Of a stretch of 9,834 nucleotides of DNA, positions 1 to 6,127 are shown piece by piece. Every line of letters starts with the position of its first letter. Within the stretch, counting starts at the first letter, position 1. The stretch is from Draconibacterium orientale (GTDB lineage: Bacteria > Bacteroidota > Bacteroidia > Bacteroidales > JAADGE01), in assembly GCA_020718265.1 (NCBI GenBank), contig DYSM01000055.1, forward strand, positions 1 through 9,834. Direction: 5' to 3'. The notes under the pieces are model-generated. The model saw only the letters and a list, made by a program, of their open reading frames with translations, ran no database searches and was not told the DNA's origin. The position numbers and the translations under genes were made by a program.

Positions 1-68
1 CATTCAATTGAAAAAACAGCTATAATATACATGAAATCAAATATTTAAACGTTTTCTTACAGCGACTA
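1..68. repeat. partial copy of a dispersed AT-rich repeat (relative of the 3161-3390 element)
   Basis: Aligned without gaps to 3321-3388, this stretch agrees at most positions (51 of 70 by eye when both are extended by two bases). It includes an identical 10-base core, gttttcttac, at 51-60 and 3371-3380, and a shared terminal CTA. It is therefore a diverged copy of the right arm of the fold-back element at 3161-3390, or of a left arm in the opposite sense. The rest of the copy lies outside the window. It ends two bases before the stop codon of the lipoprotein gene at 70. Confidence 0.6.
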
Positions 69-69
69 T

Positions 70-426
70 TTATTCAAATTTCATCCATTTTGGGGGATAT
101 TTAGTAATTATGTAACAAGTGTAATTGAATGTATTGTCCGATATAAATTCAATAATCTCAAGATTTTCAAAGTTTAAAATTATGCTGTCGTTGTCTGCAA
201 TATAGCTGAAGACATTTTTGCGGTGCATGTTTACCATGCTTATTTTATGCAAAATTTCTTCATGGTTTGCACTATCCAAACAACACTCATCGGCAACTAA
301 TTTGCACGTTTTCCGCCATTCACGAAAAAAAGAATCATCCGTTTTGATTTTGATTATTTCATGATTTGTACATGAAAATAAGCTAAAAACCAATACAATT
401 AAAATTGAAAAAAGCGGATATTTCAT
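70..426 (-). CDS. small putative lipoprotein, 118 aa
   Basis: I do not recognise the family. The N-terminus has a short basic start (MKYP), a hydrophobic stretch at about residues 5-17, and a lipobox-like LFSC at 16-19. Signal peptidase II cleavage before Cys19 and lipid attachment are therefore likely, which would place the protein on the periplasmic face of the inner membrane or on the outer membrane. The Phe at position -2 is not the classical lipobox residue, which lowers certainty a little. The mature part is about 100 residues, mixed charged and aromatic, with further cysteines at 41, 48, 49 and 104 that could form disulfides. The gene stands alone, with a hairpin repeat between it and the upstream SDR gene, and its stop codon abuts a dispersed repeat. 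Base composition is AT-rich, unlike the SDR gene beside it. Confidence 0.6.
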   Translation of the reverse strand: MKYPLFSILIVLVFSLFSCTNHEIIKIKTDDSFFREWRKTCKLVADECCLDSANHEEILHKISMVNMHRKNVFSYIADNDSIILNFENLEIIEFISDNTFNYTCYIITKYPPKWMKFE

Positions 427-453
427 AATTTAAAACAACTTGATTTTCAAGAT

Positions 454-474
454 AAAGACGCACCTTGCGTCTCT
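454..474 (-). terminator. hairpin repeat, possible terminator after the SDR gene
   Basis: AGACGCA (456-462) and TGCGTCT (466-472) form a perfect 7-bp stem with a 3-nt loop. Outside one mismatch, two more pairs (454/474 and 453/475) are possible. In the sense of the minus-strand SDR transcript the stem is followed by UUUAUCUU, a weak U tract. It lies about 30 bases after the SDR stop. Similar small hairpins occur as intergenic repeats in many bacteria, so a termination role is inferred. Confidence 0.4.
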
Positions 475-502
475 ACGTTTCATTATACTTTACAAACTCA
501 TT

Positions 503-1354
503 CTAACTTTTTCCTCTTACAATTTTCTCATAAATGTCCCATTCTTCGGGTTTTATCACGTCGAGCCAGTTGAATTCGCCTGCGCCGGCAAGCCATTCGC
601 CGCCGTCTATGGTTACTACTTCGCCGGTCATGTAGCCCGAGAAATCGGACACCAAATAGGTTGCCAAATTTGCCAACTCGATATGTTCGCCCGTGCGTTT
701 GAGCGGTATGCGATTGATGAGTTTTTGCTCCATGCGCGGGTCGGGCAACAGGCGTGTCCACGCGCCTTCGGTCGGGAACGGACCGGGCGCAATGGCGTTC
801 AGTCGGATGCCGTATTTGCCCCATTCCGCCGCCAAGCTGCGGGTGAGGTTCAGCACGCCGGCTTTGCTCACGGCAGACGGCACAACATAGCCAGAACCAG
901 TTGAAGCATACGTGGTTACAATATTCAGCATCGTGCCTTTGATGCCTTTTTCAATCCAATATTTGCCCATAGCGAGCGAAAAATAGTATGTGCCTTTCAA
1001 AACGATGTCCACAACCACATCGAAGGCTTTGTAACTCAATCGTTCTGTGGGACTTATGAAATTTCCGGCGGCGTTGTTCAGCAACACGTCAATTTGTCCG
1101 AACCGCTCGACGGCGGCTTGCATAGCGGCTTCAATTTCGAGCGGTTTGCGCACATCGGCGGCTACTGCGAGAACCGGGTTTCCGGTTTCCGCGCTCAGTT
1201 CTGCTGCGGTTTGTTCGAGCACCTCCAACTTGCGGCTCGTAATGACGATGTTTGCGCCCAGCTCCGAGAAGCGTTTGCTCATTGATTTTCCGAGTCCCGT
1301 GCCGCCGCCCGTTACGAGTATGGTTTTTCCTTTAAGAAGATTTTCTTGAAACAT
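503..1354 (-). CDS. SDR family oxidoreductase, 2,4-dienoyl-CoA reductase type
   Basis: This is a short-chain dehydrogenase/reductase of 283 aa with a classical Rossmann fold. The nucleotide-binding motif TGGGTGLG is at residues 15-22 and NNAAG at 93-97. The usual YxxxK tyrosine is replaced by Ser160, four residues before Lys164, while a tyrosine sits at 149, fifteen residues before the lysine. This Tyr/Ser/Lys spacing, and the surrounding GSGYVVPSAVSKAG, AAEWGKYG and PGP segments, match the arrangement I know from mitochondrial and peroxisomal 2,4-dienoyl-CoA reductases. Those enzymes use NADPH to reduce dienoyl-CoA intermediates during beta-oxidation of unsaturated fatty acids. The C-terminal IDGGEWLAGAGEFN (249-262) also fits that subfamily. 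The protein is full length and probably cytosolic. It has no other fatty-acid gene beside it and stands 60 bp downstream of an AT-rich cassette on the same strand. The exact substrate is inferred; a different enoyl-thioester reductase is possible. Confidence 0.82.
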   Translation of the reverse strand: MFQENLLKGKTILVTGGGTGLGKSMSKRFSELGANIVITSRKLEVLEQTAAELSAETGNPVLAVAADVRKPLEIEAAMQAAVERFGQIDVLLNNAAGNFISPTERLSYKAFDVVVDIVLKGTYYFSLAMGKYWIEKGIKGTMLNIVTTYASTGSGYVVPSAVSKAGVLNLTRSLAAEWGKYGIRLNAIAPGPFPTEGAWTRLLPDPRMEQKLINRIPLKRTGEHIELANLATYLVSDFSGYMTGEVVTIDGGEWLAGAGEFNWLDVIKPEEWDIYEKIVRGKS

Positions 1355-1362
1355 AATTTTTT

Positions 1363-1400
1363 AATTTGAAAATTTGAAAATGTGCTAATTTGAAAATGTG
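1363..1400. repeat. short direct repeats between SDR gene and cassette
   Basis: The 14-mer aatttgaaaatgtg occurs at 1371-1384 and 1387-1400 with a 16-bp period, and a partial copy precedes it at 1363-1370. The stretch is low-complexity AT-rich spacer, and I see no consensus promoter for the SDR gene in it. Confidence 0.6.
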
Positions 1401-1414
1401 ATGATTTGCTAATT

Positions 1415-2125
1415 TTATGAAAACTTTTTCGGGAAAATACCTTTGTATCGGTATAAATAAAATTCAATTTCGTTACAAATATCAGTTATTTTTTCCCTTC
1501 TTTTGTTCTTATCTATTAAATCGAATGTTGCTTGATGTGAAAAATCTGAGAATTTAATTTTGTTGATTCTGTCTGTAAAAATGTCCGACCTCCATTCTCT
1601 TTTTGAATTTACATATCGCAAAAGCTGTTGATTTTCAGGAATATCCTTGTTATCATCAGCCGGATTACTTTTTTGTCCGAAAAACAGCCATTCTCCAAAA
1701 TCATCCCCGATAAACATTCGCATCGGTTTCAATTGGTAATAATGCTCTGTTTCTTCTCCCTTCATAATTCCTATATGTATTCCATTTCCCTGACGAAAAT
1801 AAACATCCAATATAAAATGCAATTCAAAAACTTTGGTATGTGTCAAATAATACTCCAGCTCTTCAATATTTTCAATATCTTCAATGTTTGGGTCAAATTC
1901 TATTCGACAATTAAATTTATTTTTGATTTCAATGGTCAATTCAATCCAAAAATGTGCAACTGTTCTAAGTTTAACTTTTTCAAAATTGTCGATTAAATAC
2001 TTTGTTGATGACATTGTAATATTTTCAGAACTGATGAAATCAAGAATTGCCTCAATTTCTTCATACCTAAAACTATTGTATTGCTCTTGTATTTGGTATA
2101 AATTTTCCAAAAGTCTGTTAGCCAT
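1415..2125 (-). CDS. hypothetical protein, 236 aa, second gene of AT-rich cassette
   Basis: I do not recognise the family. There is no signal peptide and no membrane segment, so the protein should be cytosolic. It is highly charged, with an acidic isoleucine/glutamate-rich run at about 80-92, a central mixed region (VYFRQGNGIHIGI, 108-120) that could be beta strands, and a basic C-terminal third (KNKRREK at 206-212, ending PKKFS). The start at 2125 lies 18 bp after the stop of the UDG-like gene on the same strand, so the two are probably co-transcribed from the promoter at 2856-2887. Both genes are distinctly more AT-rich than the SDR and PLP genes, which fits accessory or transferred DNA. 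No catalytic motif could be assigned with confidence. Confidence 0.65.
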   Translation of the reverse strand: MANRLLENLYQIQEQYNSFRYEEIEAILDFISSENITMSSTKYLIDNFEKVKLRTVAHFWIELTIEIKNKFNCRIEFDPNIEDIENIEELEYYLTHTKVFELHFILDVYFRQGNGIHIGIMKGEETEHYYQLKPMRMFIGDDFGEWLFFGQKSNPADDNKDIPENQQLLRYVNSKREWRSDIFTDRINKIKFSDFSHQATFDLIDKNKRREKITDICNEIEFYLYRYKGIFPKKFS

Positions 2126-2143
2126 AAAATTACGAATACTGAT

Positions 2144-2824
2144 TTATGAAATAGTATATTTTTGTTTGAGATTCGCAATGTGCATTCTTAATTCTTCCAA
2201 TTCTTCGTTTGTAAAATAGCGATTGGGTTGTTTTGAAAAAATTACAGGAACACCGTTTAACAAATAATGGTCTTCTTTTTCTTCAAAATTTAAGTTCAAC
2301 CACTCGCCAAACACCTTGCCGTCTTTCACATCTCTGTTAATTCCCGTAAATTCACCTGCCAATCTGTTTGCAAAAACAATCATCTTTGGTTCAGATTGTT
2401 CCAAAAGCTTTTTTGAAATTAGTAATTGCCTGAAAATAAATTCATTACCTTTATTGCTAAATTCATCATTGAATTTCTTACTTATAAGTTTTCGTACTTC
2501 ATCTTGACTTTCTCTGTAAAACAACATATCAAAATGCGTCCAATTCTCCTCAAATCCGGTATTTTTTGTAATTTTATCAAACTTGCTGTAGTATTTATCA
2601 TTTACTTTATCATAAACGATGTTATCAAGCTGTCCGTCATACTCTGAAATTCCGGCTTCATCCGATTTTCTTATCGAAGGATTCAAACCCACAAACAACA
2701 AAGCACTTTTCTTTATAGTTGTCGGCGGTGCAAGCGGTCTTAACTTACAGAAATCATATTCTTTAAACTCATTCCAAAGTTGAAGAATTTCATTTTGAAC
2801 CAATTCATTCGTGTTAATTTCCAT
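2144..2824 (-). CDS. uracil-DNA glycosylase-like superfamily protein, 226 aa
   Basis: After an N-terminal helix region, a hydrophobic strand leads into GLNPS (residues 46-50), which resembles the G(I/L)NPG/S motif A of the MUG/TDG and related branches of the uracil-DNA glycosylase superfamily. In this family that loop helps hold the base and catalytic water. A second hydrophobic segment, PKMIVFANRLAGEF (146-159), fits the core strand-helix that follows. VPVIFSKQPNRYFT (192-205) occupies the place of the C-terminal DNA-contact loop, where families usually have HPS or a variant; here the histidine is absent. WTHFDMLFYRES (95-106) lies between them. If the fold assignment is right the protein could excise or sense altered bases, but the missing histidine leaves activity open. 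It is first in a two-gene cassette with its own promoter, and is cytosolic with no signal peptide. The fold call is an inference from motifs only. Confidence 0.55.
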   Translation of the reverse strand: MEINTNELVQNEILQLWNEFKEYDFCKLRPLAPPTTIKKSALLFVGLNPSIRKSDEAGISEYDGQLDNIVYDKVNDKYYSKFDKITKNTGFEENWTHFDMLFYRESQDEVRKLISKKFNDEFSNKGNEFIFRQLLISKKLLEQSEPKMIVFANRLAGEFTGINRDVKDGKVFGEWLNLNFEEKEDHYLLNGVPVIFSKQPNRYFTNEELEELRMHIANLKQKYTIS

Positions 2825-2855
2825 TTGATTTATTTTTTAATATTTTAAAACTTCA

Positions 2856-2887
2856 CAAAGATACTGTTCTGATTTCCCTCTGCCAAA
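2856..2887 (-). promoter_or_regulatory. Bacteroidota-type promoter of the UDG-like cassette
   Basis: On the minus strand TTTG (2887-2884) is followed after 20 nt by TATCTTTG (2863-2856). This is an exact match to the primary sigma factor consensus TTTG / TAnnTTTG known for Bacteroides and Flavobacterium. The -7 box ends about 31 bases before the start codon at 2824, leaving a short AT-rich leader. Confidence 0.7.
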
Positions 2888-3040
2888 CCCAAAAAGACTT
2901 TTTTTTGATTTATTTTCAAAATCAGAAAAATTGAAAATTTTGAGCATTATTACGAAATTATGTCGTAGAAAAGCATTTTTCTTGAAAAAAAAGTATTACT
3001 TTGTGTGTTTATTGAAGATAACTTTTGTTTGTGAATTGTT

Positions 3041-3094
3041 AAACTTGGTGATACTTTGTGTCATACTTTGTGTCATACTTCGTGTAACTTTGTG
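3041..3094. repeat. 12-bp tandem repeat block
   Basis: The unit atactttgtgtc is seen exactly at 3051-3062 and 3063-3074, with a variant at 3075-3086 and partial or degenerate copies at 3041-3050 and 3087-3094. It is intergenic and has no coding sense in context. Confidence 0.75.
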
Positions 3095-3147
3095 CTATAA
3101 AAAGTTTCACAAAGTTGCGCAAAGTTAAAGCACAAAGTTACACAAAG
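3078..3147. repeat. long inverted repeat (19-bp arms) in the intergenic region
   Basis: The arm at 3078-3096 is the reverse complement of 3129-3147 at 18 of 19 positions, leaving a 32-nt loop that itself contains acaaagtt- and gcaaagtt-like repeats. The left arm overlaps the end of the 12-bp tandem block. It could form a stable stem in RNA of either strand. There is no U tract, so a terminator role is not supported. Confidence 0.7.
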
Positions 3148-3160
3148 AAAATCTGTAATA

Positions 3161-3390
3161 TTTAGTGCTTGTAAGAAAACTCAGAACTCATTGAAATACT
3201 TAATGTTATAGTGATATTTCTACTTGAATGTTTTAAGAAATTCTGTAGAAATTCGATTGAAACTAAAAAAAACAATGAATGACTACTTTTTGACCATTGA
3301 ATGACTACTAAATGACAAAACATTCGATTGAAAAAATGACCACAACCTACATAATTTCAAATCCTTACACGTTTTCTTACAAACACTAAG
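3161..3390. mobile_element. fold-back MITE-like element, about 230 bp, no coding sequence
   Basis: The ends are inverted repeats: 3161-3180 matches the reverse complement of 3371-3390 at 18 of 20 positions. Weaker pairing continues ungapped inward (about 33 of 54 positions), giving arms of roughly 74 bp at 3161-3234 and 3317-3390. The unpaired centre contains two copies of tgaatgactact (3276-3287 and 3298-3309), and attcgattgaaa occurs at 3251-3262 and again in the right arm at 3322-3333. If the element is taken as 3162-3389, the flanks gtaatat (3155-3161) and gtactat (3390-3396) agree at 6 of 7 bases, a possible but imperfect target-site duplication. A diverged partial copy is present at 1-68. 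No transposase is encoded; if mobile, it would depend on an enzyme supplied elsewhere. Confidence 0.55.
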
Positions 3391-3459
3391 TACTATTTTT
3401 AATTAAATCGAAAACAACGTGGTGCAACTTTTCAATTATCAACTTAAAGGAATGGGATA

Positions 3460-4236
3460 TTAAATTATTTTTGTAAGTATCAAAATCAAAAACAGCAAAC
3501 CGATTCCGATACGATACCAGCCGAAATATTTGAATCCGAATTTTTCAACAATAACCAAAAATAATTTTACTGCGCCCCAAGCAGATGCGAAGGCAACAAT
3601 CAGTCCGAGAAGTAAAATCATTAATTGGTCGGATGTAAACGCAAAATCGCTCTTGAGCAAATCGTAGCTTGATGCGGCTATCATGGTCGGAACTGCCAAC
3701 AAAAACGAATATTCAGTGGCTTGTTTTTTGTCAAATCCGTTGAACACGCCGCCCACAATGGTTGCTCCCGCACGCGACACGCCCGGAATCATGGAAATAC
3801 ATTGAATCAACCCGATAAAAAGTGCATTCTTGATTGGAATTTTGGAAACATCGTCCACCGTAGTTTTCTTATTTTCTACTTTTTTATCGACAAAAATCAA
3901 AATGACTCCGCCCAAAACAAGCGAAATTGAAACCACCAAAGGACTAAACATGGATTTCACAAAATCATACATCAAAAAACCGATTACAACCGTGGGAATG
4001 AACGAGATAATGAGTTTTATGTAAATATCGAAACTTTGAAAAAAGCGTTTAATATACATCAAAGCGATTGCGAGAATTGCACCGAGCTGAATGGAAATTT
4101 CAAACGTTTTAAGAAATTCGGTTTCCTGCATTCCCATGGCTGCGGATGCCAAAATCATGTGTCCGGTGGAGGAAATAGGCAGAAACTCGGTCAATCCTTC
4201 AACGATGCCGAGTATGAGCGCTTGTAACCAAGTCAT
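3460..4236 (-). CDS. uppP: undecaprenyl-diphosphate phosphatase (UppP/BacA)
   Basis: This integral membrane phosphatase removes one phosphate from undecaprenyl diphosphate, regenerating the lipid carrier for peptidoglycan and other surface polymers; overproduction is known to give bacitracin resistance. The 258-residue protein is near the usual family length. The N-terminal motif EGLTEFLPISSTGH (13-26) supplies the conserved Glu13, Glu17 and His26. The second motif, PGVSRAGAT (151-159), contains the essential Arg155. Many members have SRSG here, so Ala156 is a mild variant. Several hydrophobic segments cover most of the chain, including 73-92, 100-117, 178-193, 204-230 and 242-258. The start codon lies 2 bp after the stop of the DUF3098 gene, so translation is probably coupled, and it is the last gene of the ftsX operon. 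The start was chosen because MTWLQALILGIVEG matches the family N-terminus. Confidence 0.96.
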   Translation of the reverse strand: MTWLQALILGIVEGLTEFLPISSTGHMILASAAMGMQETEFLKTFEISIQLGAILAIALMYIKRFFQSFDIYIKLIISFIPTVVIGFLMYDFVKSMFSPLVVSISLVLGGVILIFVDKKVENKKTTVDDVSKIPIKNALFIGLIQCISMIPGVSRAGATIVGGVFNGFDKKQATEYSFLLAVPTMIAASSYDLLKSDFAFTSDQLMILLLGLIVAFASAWGAVKLFLVIVEKFGFKYFGWYRIGIGLLFLILILTKII

Positions 4237-4238
4237 GC

Positions 4239-4487
4239 TTATTCGTCCATTTTGGGTTTCTTCATAATGGCATAAATTTCAAAGACGAAACCTGCCAAAA
4301 TGACAATGGGAGCCAACGTTATTCGACGAAAACTGAACAATTCGTCGGCTTTAAATACATCGGGTTCGTTCGACACGCCGCCCATCATGAGTATGAAACC
4401 GAGGACAATAATGCCGAAGCCGATTGCCATCATGATGTAATTTTTTTTGCCCAAAGCAAATCCGAATTTTCCTGATTCGTTTCCCAT
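4239..4487 (-). CDS. DUF3098 family small membrane protein, 82 aa
   Basis: The protein has a short polar N-terminus with GKFGFALGKKNY (6-17), a transmembrane helix at about 17-37, a loop of about 20 residues (NEPDVFKADELFSFRR), a second helix at about 56-75 and a short charged tail. This layout, and the position between ftsX and uppP, match the DUF3098 family of Bacteroidota. The function is unknown; genomic association suggests a link to the envelope or the division machinery. The gap is 21 bp to the ftsX stop and 2 bp to the uppP start, so it sits inside one transcription unit. Confidence 0.85.
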   Translation of the reverse strand: MGNESGKFGFALGKKNYIMMAIGFGIIVLGFILMMGGVSNEPDVFKADELFSFRRITLAPIVILAGFVFEIYAIMKKPKMDE

Positions 4488-4508
4488 AATTTATTGATTT
4501 TTAACAAT

Positions 4509-5384
4509 TTATTCTTGAAAATATAACTCTTCTTCTCCTGCGTTCAAATACCGATTCACTGACACAAAACCAGAAAAACCGCCGACAGCCGCACCACACG
4601 CATAGATGAGTGCAACAATACCCCAAAGTCCTTCGCCGGAGATAATTTCGTTGAAACTTCCGCGCAAAAATAATACTAAAAATGTTAATGCCAAAGATGA
4701 AAATGATGCGCCTGCGATTCCGGCAATTATCGTTCTGATTACGAATGGTTTACGCACAAAACTTCTTGTTCCGCCAACCAACAACGCTGTGCGAATGACA
4801 AATCGTTTGGCATGAACCGACAAACGCACTGCATTGCCAATGAGCGCAACCGCAACTAAAAGCATGAGCACGGCGACTAAAATTCCGGAGACTGAAAGTC
4901 GTTGTAAATTTCTGTTTATCAGTGTTGTAAGATTTTTTTGATAATAAATTTCTTTGACTTTTCCGTTGGTTTGCAGTTTCTGTTTAATGAGCACAATACT
5001 GTCCTCTGACAAATATTCGGGTTTCAAATTCAATTCTACCGACGGCGGTAACGCATTGTAGCCCAGCGCATCCGTAAAATCTTGTCCAAGTTCTTCGACC
5101 ATGATGCGCGTAGCTTGTTCGGGCGAGACGTAAACTGCGCCGCGCACGTAAGGTTCCACGCGTAACTGTTTGGTTATGCGATCGATATCGGCGGGTTTTG
5201 TATCTTCGTGCAAAAAAACGGTAACAATGACACTTTTTTCGGCTTCTCGCTTTACGTGTCGTCCGTTAAAAATAAGTAACGCAGTGATACCGAGTATGAA
5301 AAGCACCAAACTTATGCTCACAACCGAAATAAAATAGGCTGTACGCACGCGTTGTGTCAGATTCTTTGCTGGTAAATATTTCAT
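4509..5384 (-). CDS. ftsX: cell division protein FtsX (ABC transporter permease family)
   Basis: FtsX partners the ATPase FtsE in the inner membrane and transmits ATP-driven changes to peptidoglycan hydrolases or their activators during division. The 291-residue protein shows the family layout. TM1 is at about 16-38, followed by an extracytoplasmic domain at about 40-160 with VIVTVFL near its start and VSPEQA at 86-91. TM2 is at about 166-187, then a cytosolic loop with the conserved IRTALLVGGTRSFVRKPFVIR (197-217, written here as the equivalent of the IMKLVGAT..F..PF motif), then TM3 (about 216-240) and TM4 (about 253-275). No ftsE is adjacent in the window, which is common in this phylum. 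It is first in the operon ftsX - DUF3098 - uppP, with a plausible promoter just upstream at 5407-5437. Confidence 0.92.
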   Translation of the reverse strand: MKYLPAKNLTQRVRTAYFISVVSISLVLFILGITALLIFNGRHVKREAEKSVIVTVFLHEDTKPADIDRITKQLRVEPYVRGAVYVSPEQATRIMVEELGQDFTDALGYNALPPSVELNLKPEYLSEDSIVLIKQKLQTNGKVKEIYYQKNLTTLINRNLQRLSVSGILVAVLMLLVAVALIGNAVRLSVHAKRFVIRTALLVGGTRSFVRKPFVIRTIIAGIAGASFSSLALTFLVLFLRGSFNEIISGEGLWGIVALIYACGAAVGGFSGFVSVNRYLNAGEEELYFQE

Positions 5385-5406
5385 TATAGGGGTATTGAAA
5401 ACTTTA

Positions 5407-5437
5407 CAAAATAAGTAAATAATTTTCGATTCCCAAA
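5407..5437 (-). promoter_or_regulatory. probable promoter of the ftsX operon
   Basis: On the minus strand TTTG (5437-5434) is followed after 19 nt by TTATTTTG (5414-5407). This differs from the Bacteroidota -7 consensus TAnnTTTG at one defined base. The box ends 22 bases before the ftsX start codon. The assignment rests on consensus and spacing only. Confidence 0.45.
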
Positions 5438-5479
5438 AACTAATATTTCAAGCCCTTATTTTCTTTCAAACGCAATGCG

Positions 5480-5941
5480 CTATAACACAAAATTGTGTTT
5501 CACTTTGGACTCCGACATCACAAACGAGCTGTAAAACTGCGTGATGTTGCCGATAATCGAAAACTTATTTGTGATAAAATTATGAAAATCAGCCATATCT
5601 TCACAGTACACTTTGACTAAAAAATCGGAACTTCCGGAAATGTAATACAATTCCATAACCTCCTCAATATCTTGCATGTGCGCCTCGAACTCATCGATGG
5701 CTTCTTTGGTGTGTTTGTCTAACGATACGGAAATGTAAACAATCAGTTTTTTACCGATTTGCTTTGGGTCCACAAGCGTGATATATTGCTGAATGTAGCC
5801 GTTTTTTTCGAGCTTTTTGATGCGCTCGTGTATGGGCGTTGTGGATAAAAACAGGCGTTCGGACAGCTCCCGAATCGTAATTCGGCTGTTGGTTTGCAGA
5901 AGGTTAAGTAGTTTTCTGTCAATTTCGTCGAGCGTATTCAT
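5480..5941 (-). CDS. Lrp/AsnC family transcriptional regulator
   Basis: The 153-residue protein has the standard two-domain layout. The N-terminal winged helix-turn-helix spans about residues 3-60 (LDEIDRKLLNLLQTNSR, then a recognition helix near STTPIHERIKKLEKNGYI at 33-50). A hinge with the typical VDPKQIGK (57-64) follows, then a C-terminal RAM/AsnC domain at about 65-145 that forms oligomers and binds an amino acid. SGSSDFLVKV (102-111) is the family's G-x-x-D-aliphatic ligand-loop motif. Such proteins act as feast/famine regulators of amino-acid genes and often control themselves. The gene is divergent from the two PLP-enzyme genes. Its promoter at 5981-6011 is overlapped by a perfect inverted repeat at 6009-6037, which suggests autoregulation and control of the divergent PLP genes. 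The effector amino acid cannot be told from sequence. Confidence 0.93.
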   Translation of the reverse strand: MNTLDEIDRKLLNLLQTNSRITIRELSERLFLSTTPIHERIKKLEKNGYIQQYITLVDPKQIGKKLIVYISVSLDKHTKEAIDEFEAHMQDIEEVMELYYISGSSDFLVKVYCEDMADFHNFITNKFSIIGNITQFYSSFVMSESKVKHNFVL

Positions 5942-5980
5942 ACCGGCTTATTTTTCTAAACTAATAAAATCAATATCGCA

Positions 5981-6011
5981 CAAATATAAAAAAATTCTGT
6001 GAAATATCAAA
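5981..6011 (-). promoter_or_regulatory. Bacteroidota-type promoter of the Lrp/AsnC gene
   Basis: On the minus strand TTTG (6011-6008) is followed after 19 nt by TATATTTG (5988-5981), an exact consensus match, 39 bases before the start codon at 5941. A second TATATTTG overlaps the -33 element at 6015-6008. The left arm of the putative operator covers this -33 element. Confidence 0.7.
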
Positions 6012-6037
6012 TATATGTGAATTTTTACCATATATTT
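6009..6037. promoter_or_regulatory. candidate Lrp/AsnC operator in the divergent intergenic region
   Basis: AAATATATG (6009-6017) and CATATATTT (6029-6037) are a perfect 9-bp inverted repeat with an 11-bp spacer. The arm centres are 20 bp apart, about two helical turns, so a dimer could read both arms on one face of the DNA. The site overlaps the -33 element of the Lrp/AsnC promoter and lies about 90 bp upstream of the PLP-enzyme start. That position would suit repression of the regulator and regulation of the divergent genes. Binding by the adjacent protein is inferred. Confidence 0.45.
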
Positions 6038-6127
6038 AAAACATAAAAGAAGTTTGTAATATTATTCGTAACTTGCACAGCAAATTCACCTGATAATCAA
6101 TTTATAATTCATAATTCATAACTCTAT

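Larger units (their letters stand above)
2825..3459. other. gene-free region of 635 bases with promoter and repeats
   Basis: The stretch separates the UDG-like cassette from the uppP operon. It holds the cassette promoter (2856-2887), 12-bp tandem repeats (3041-3094), a long hairpin (3078-3147) and a fold-back MITE-like element (3161-3390). The only open frame of note, on the plus strand at 2931-3128, runs through the tandem repeats and encodes a repetitive peptide, so it is not called as a gene. Nothing recognisable was seen at 2888-3040 or 3391-3459. Confidence 0.7.

Noticed and set aside
440..904. Long plus-strand open frame opposite the SDR gene
   Set aside because: It is antisense to a well-supported SDR coding sequence and shows no family motifs; the open frame follows from the codon bias of the real gene.
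1415..2824. The AT-rich gene pair as a toxin-antitoxin module
   Set aside because: Both proteins exceed 220 residues, and neither shows a toxin or antitoxin motif. The GLNPS motif points to a different family.
2931..3128. 65-residue plus-strand open frame
   Set aside because: It runs through the 12-bp tandem repeats, giving a repetitive Leu-Cys-Val-Ile peptide, and lies in a gene-free repeat region with no supporting promoter.
5460..5479. Terminator after the Lrp/AsnC gene
   Set aside because: Only a 4-bp CGCA/TGCG stem is visible, with no U tract directly after it; too weak to call.
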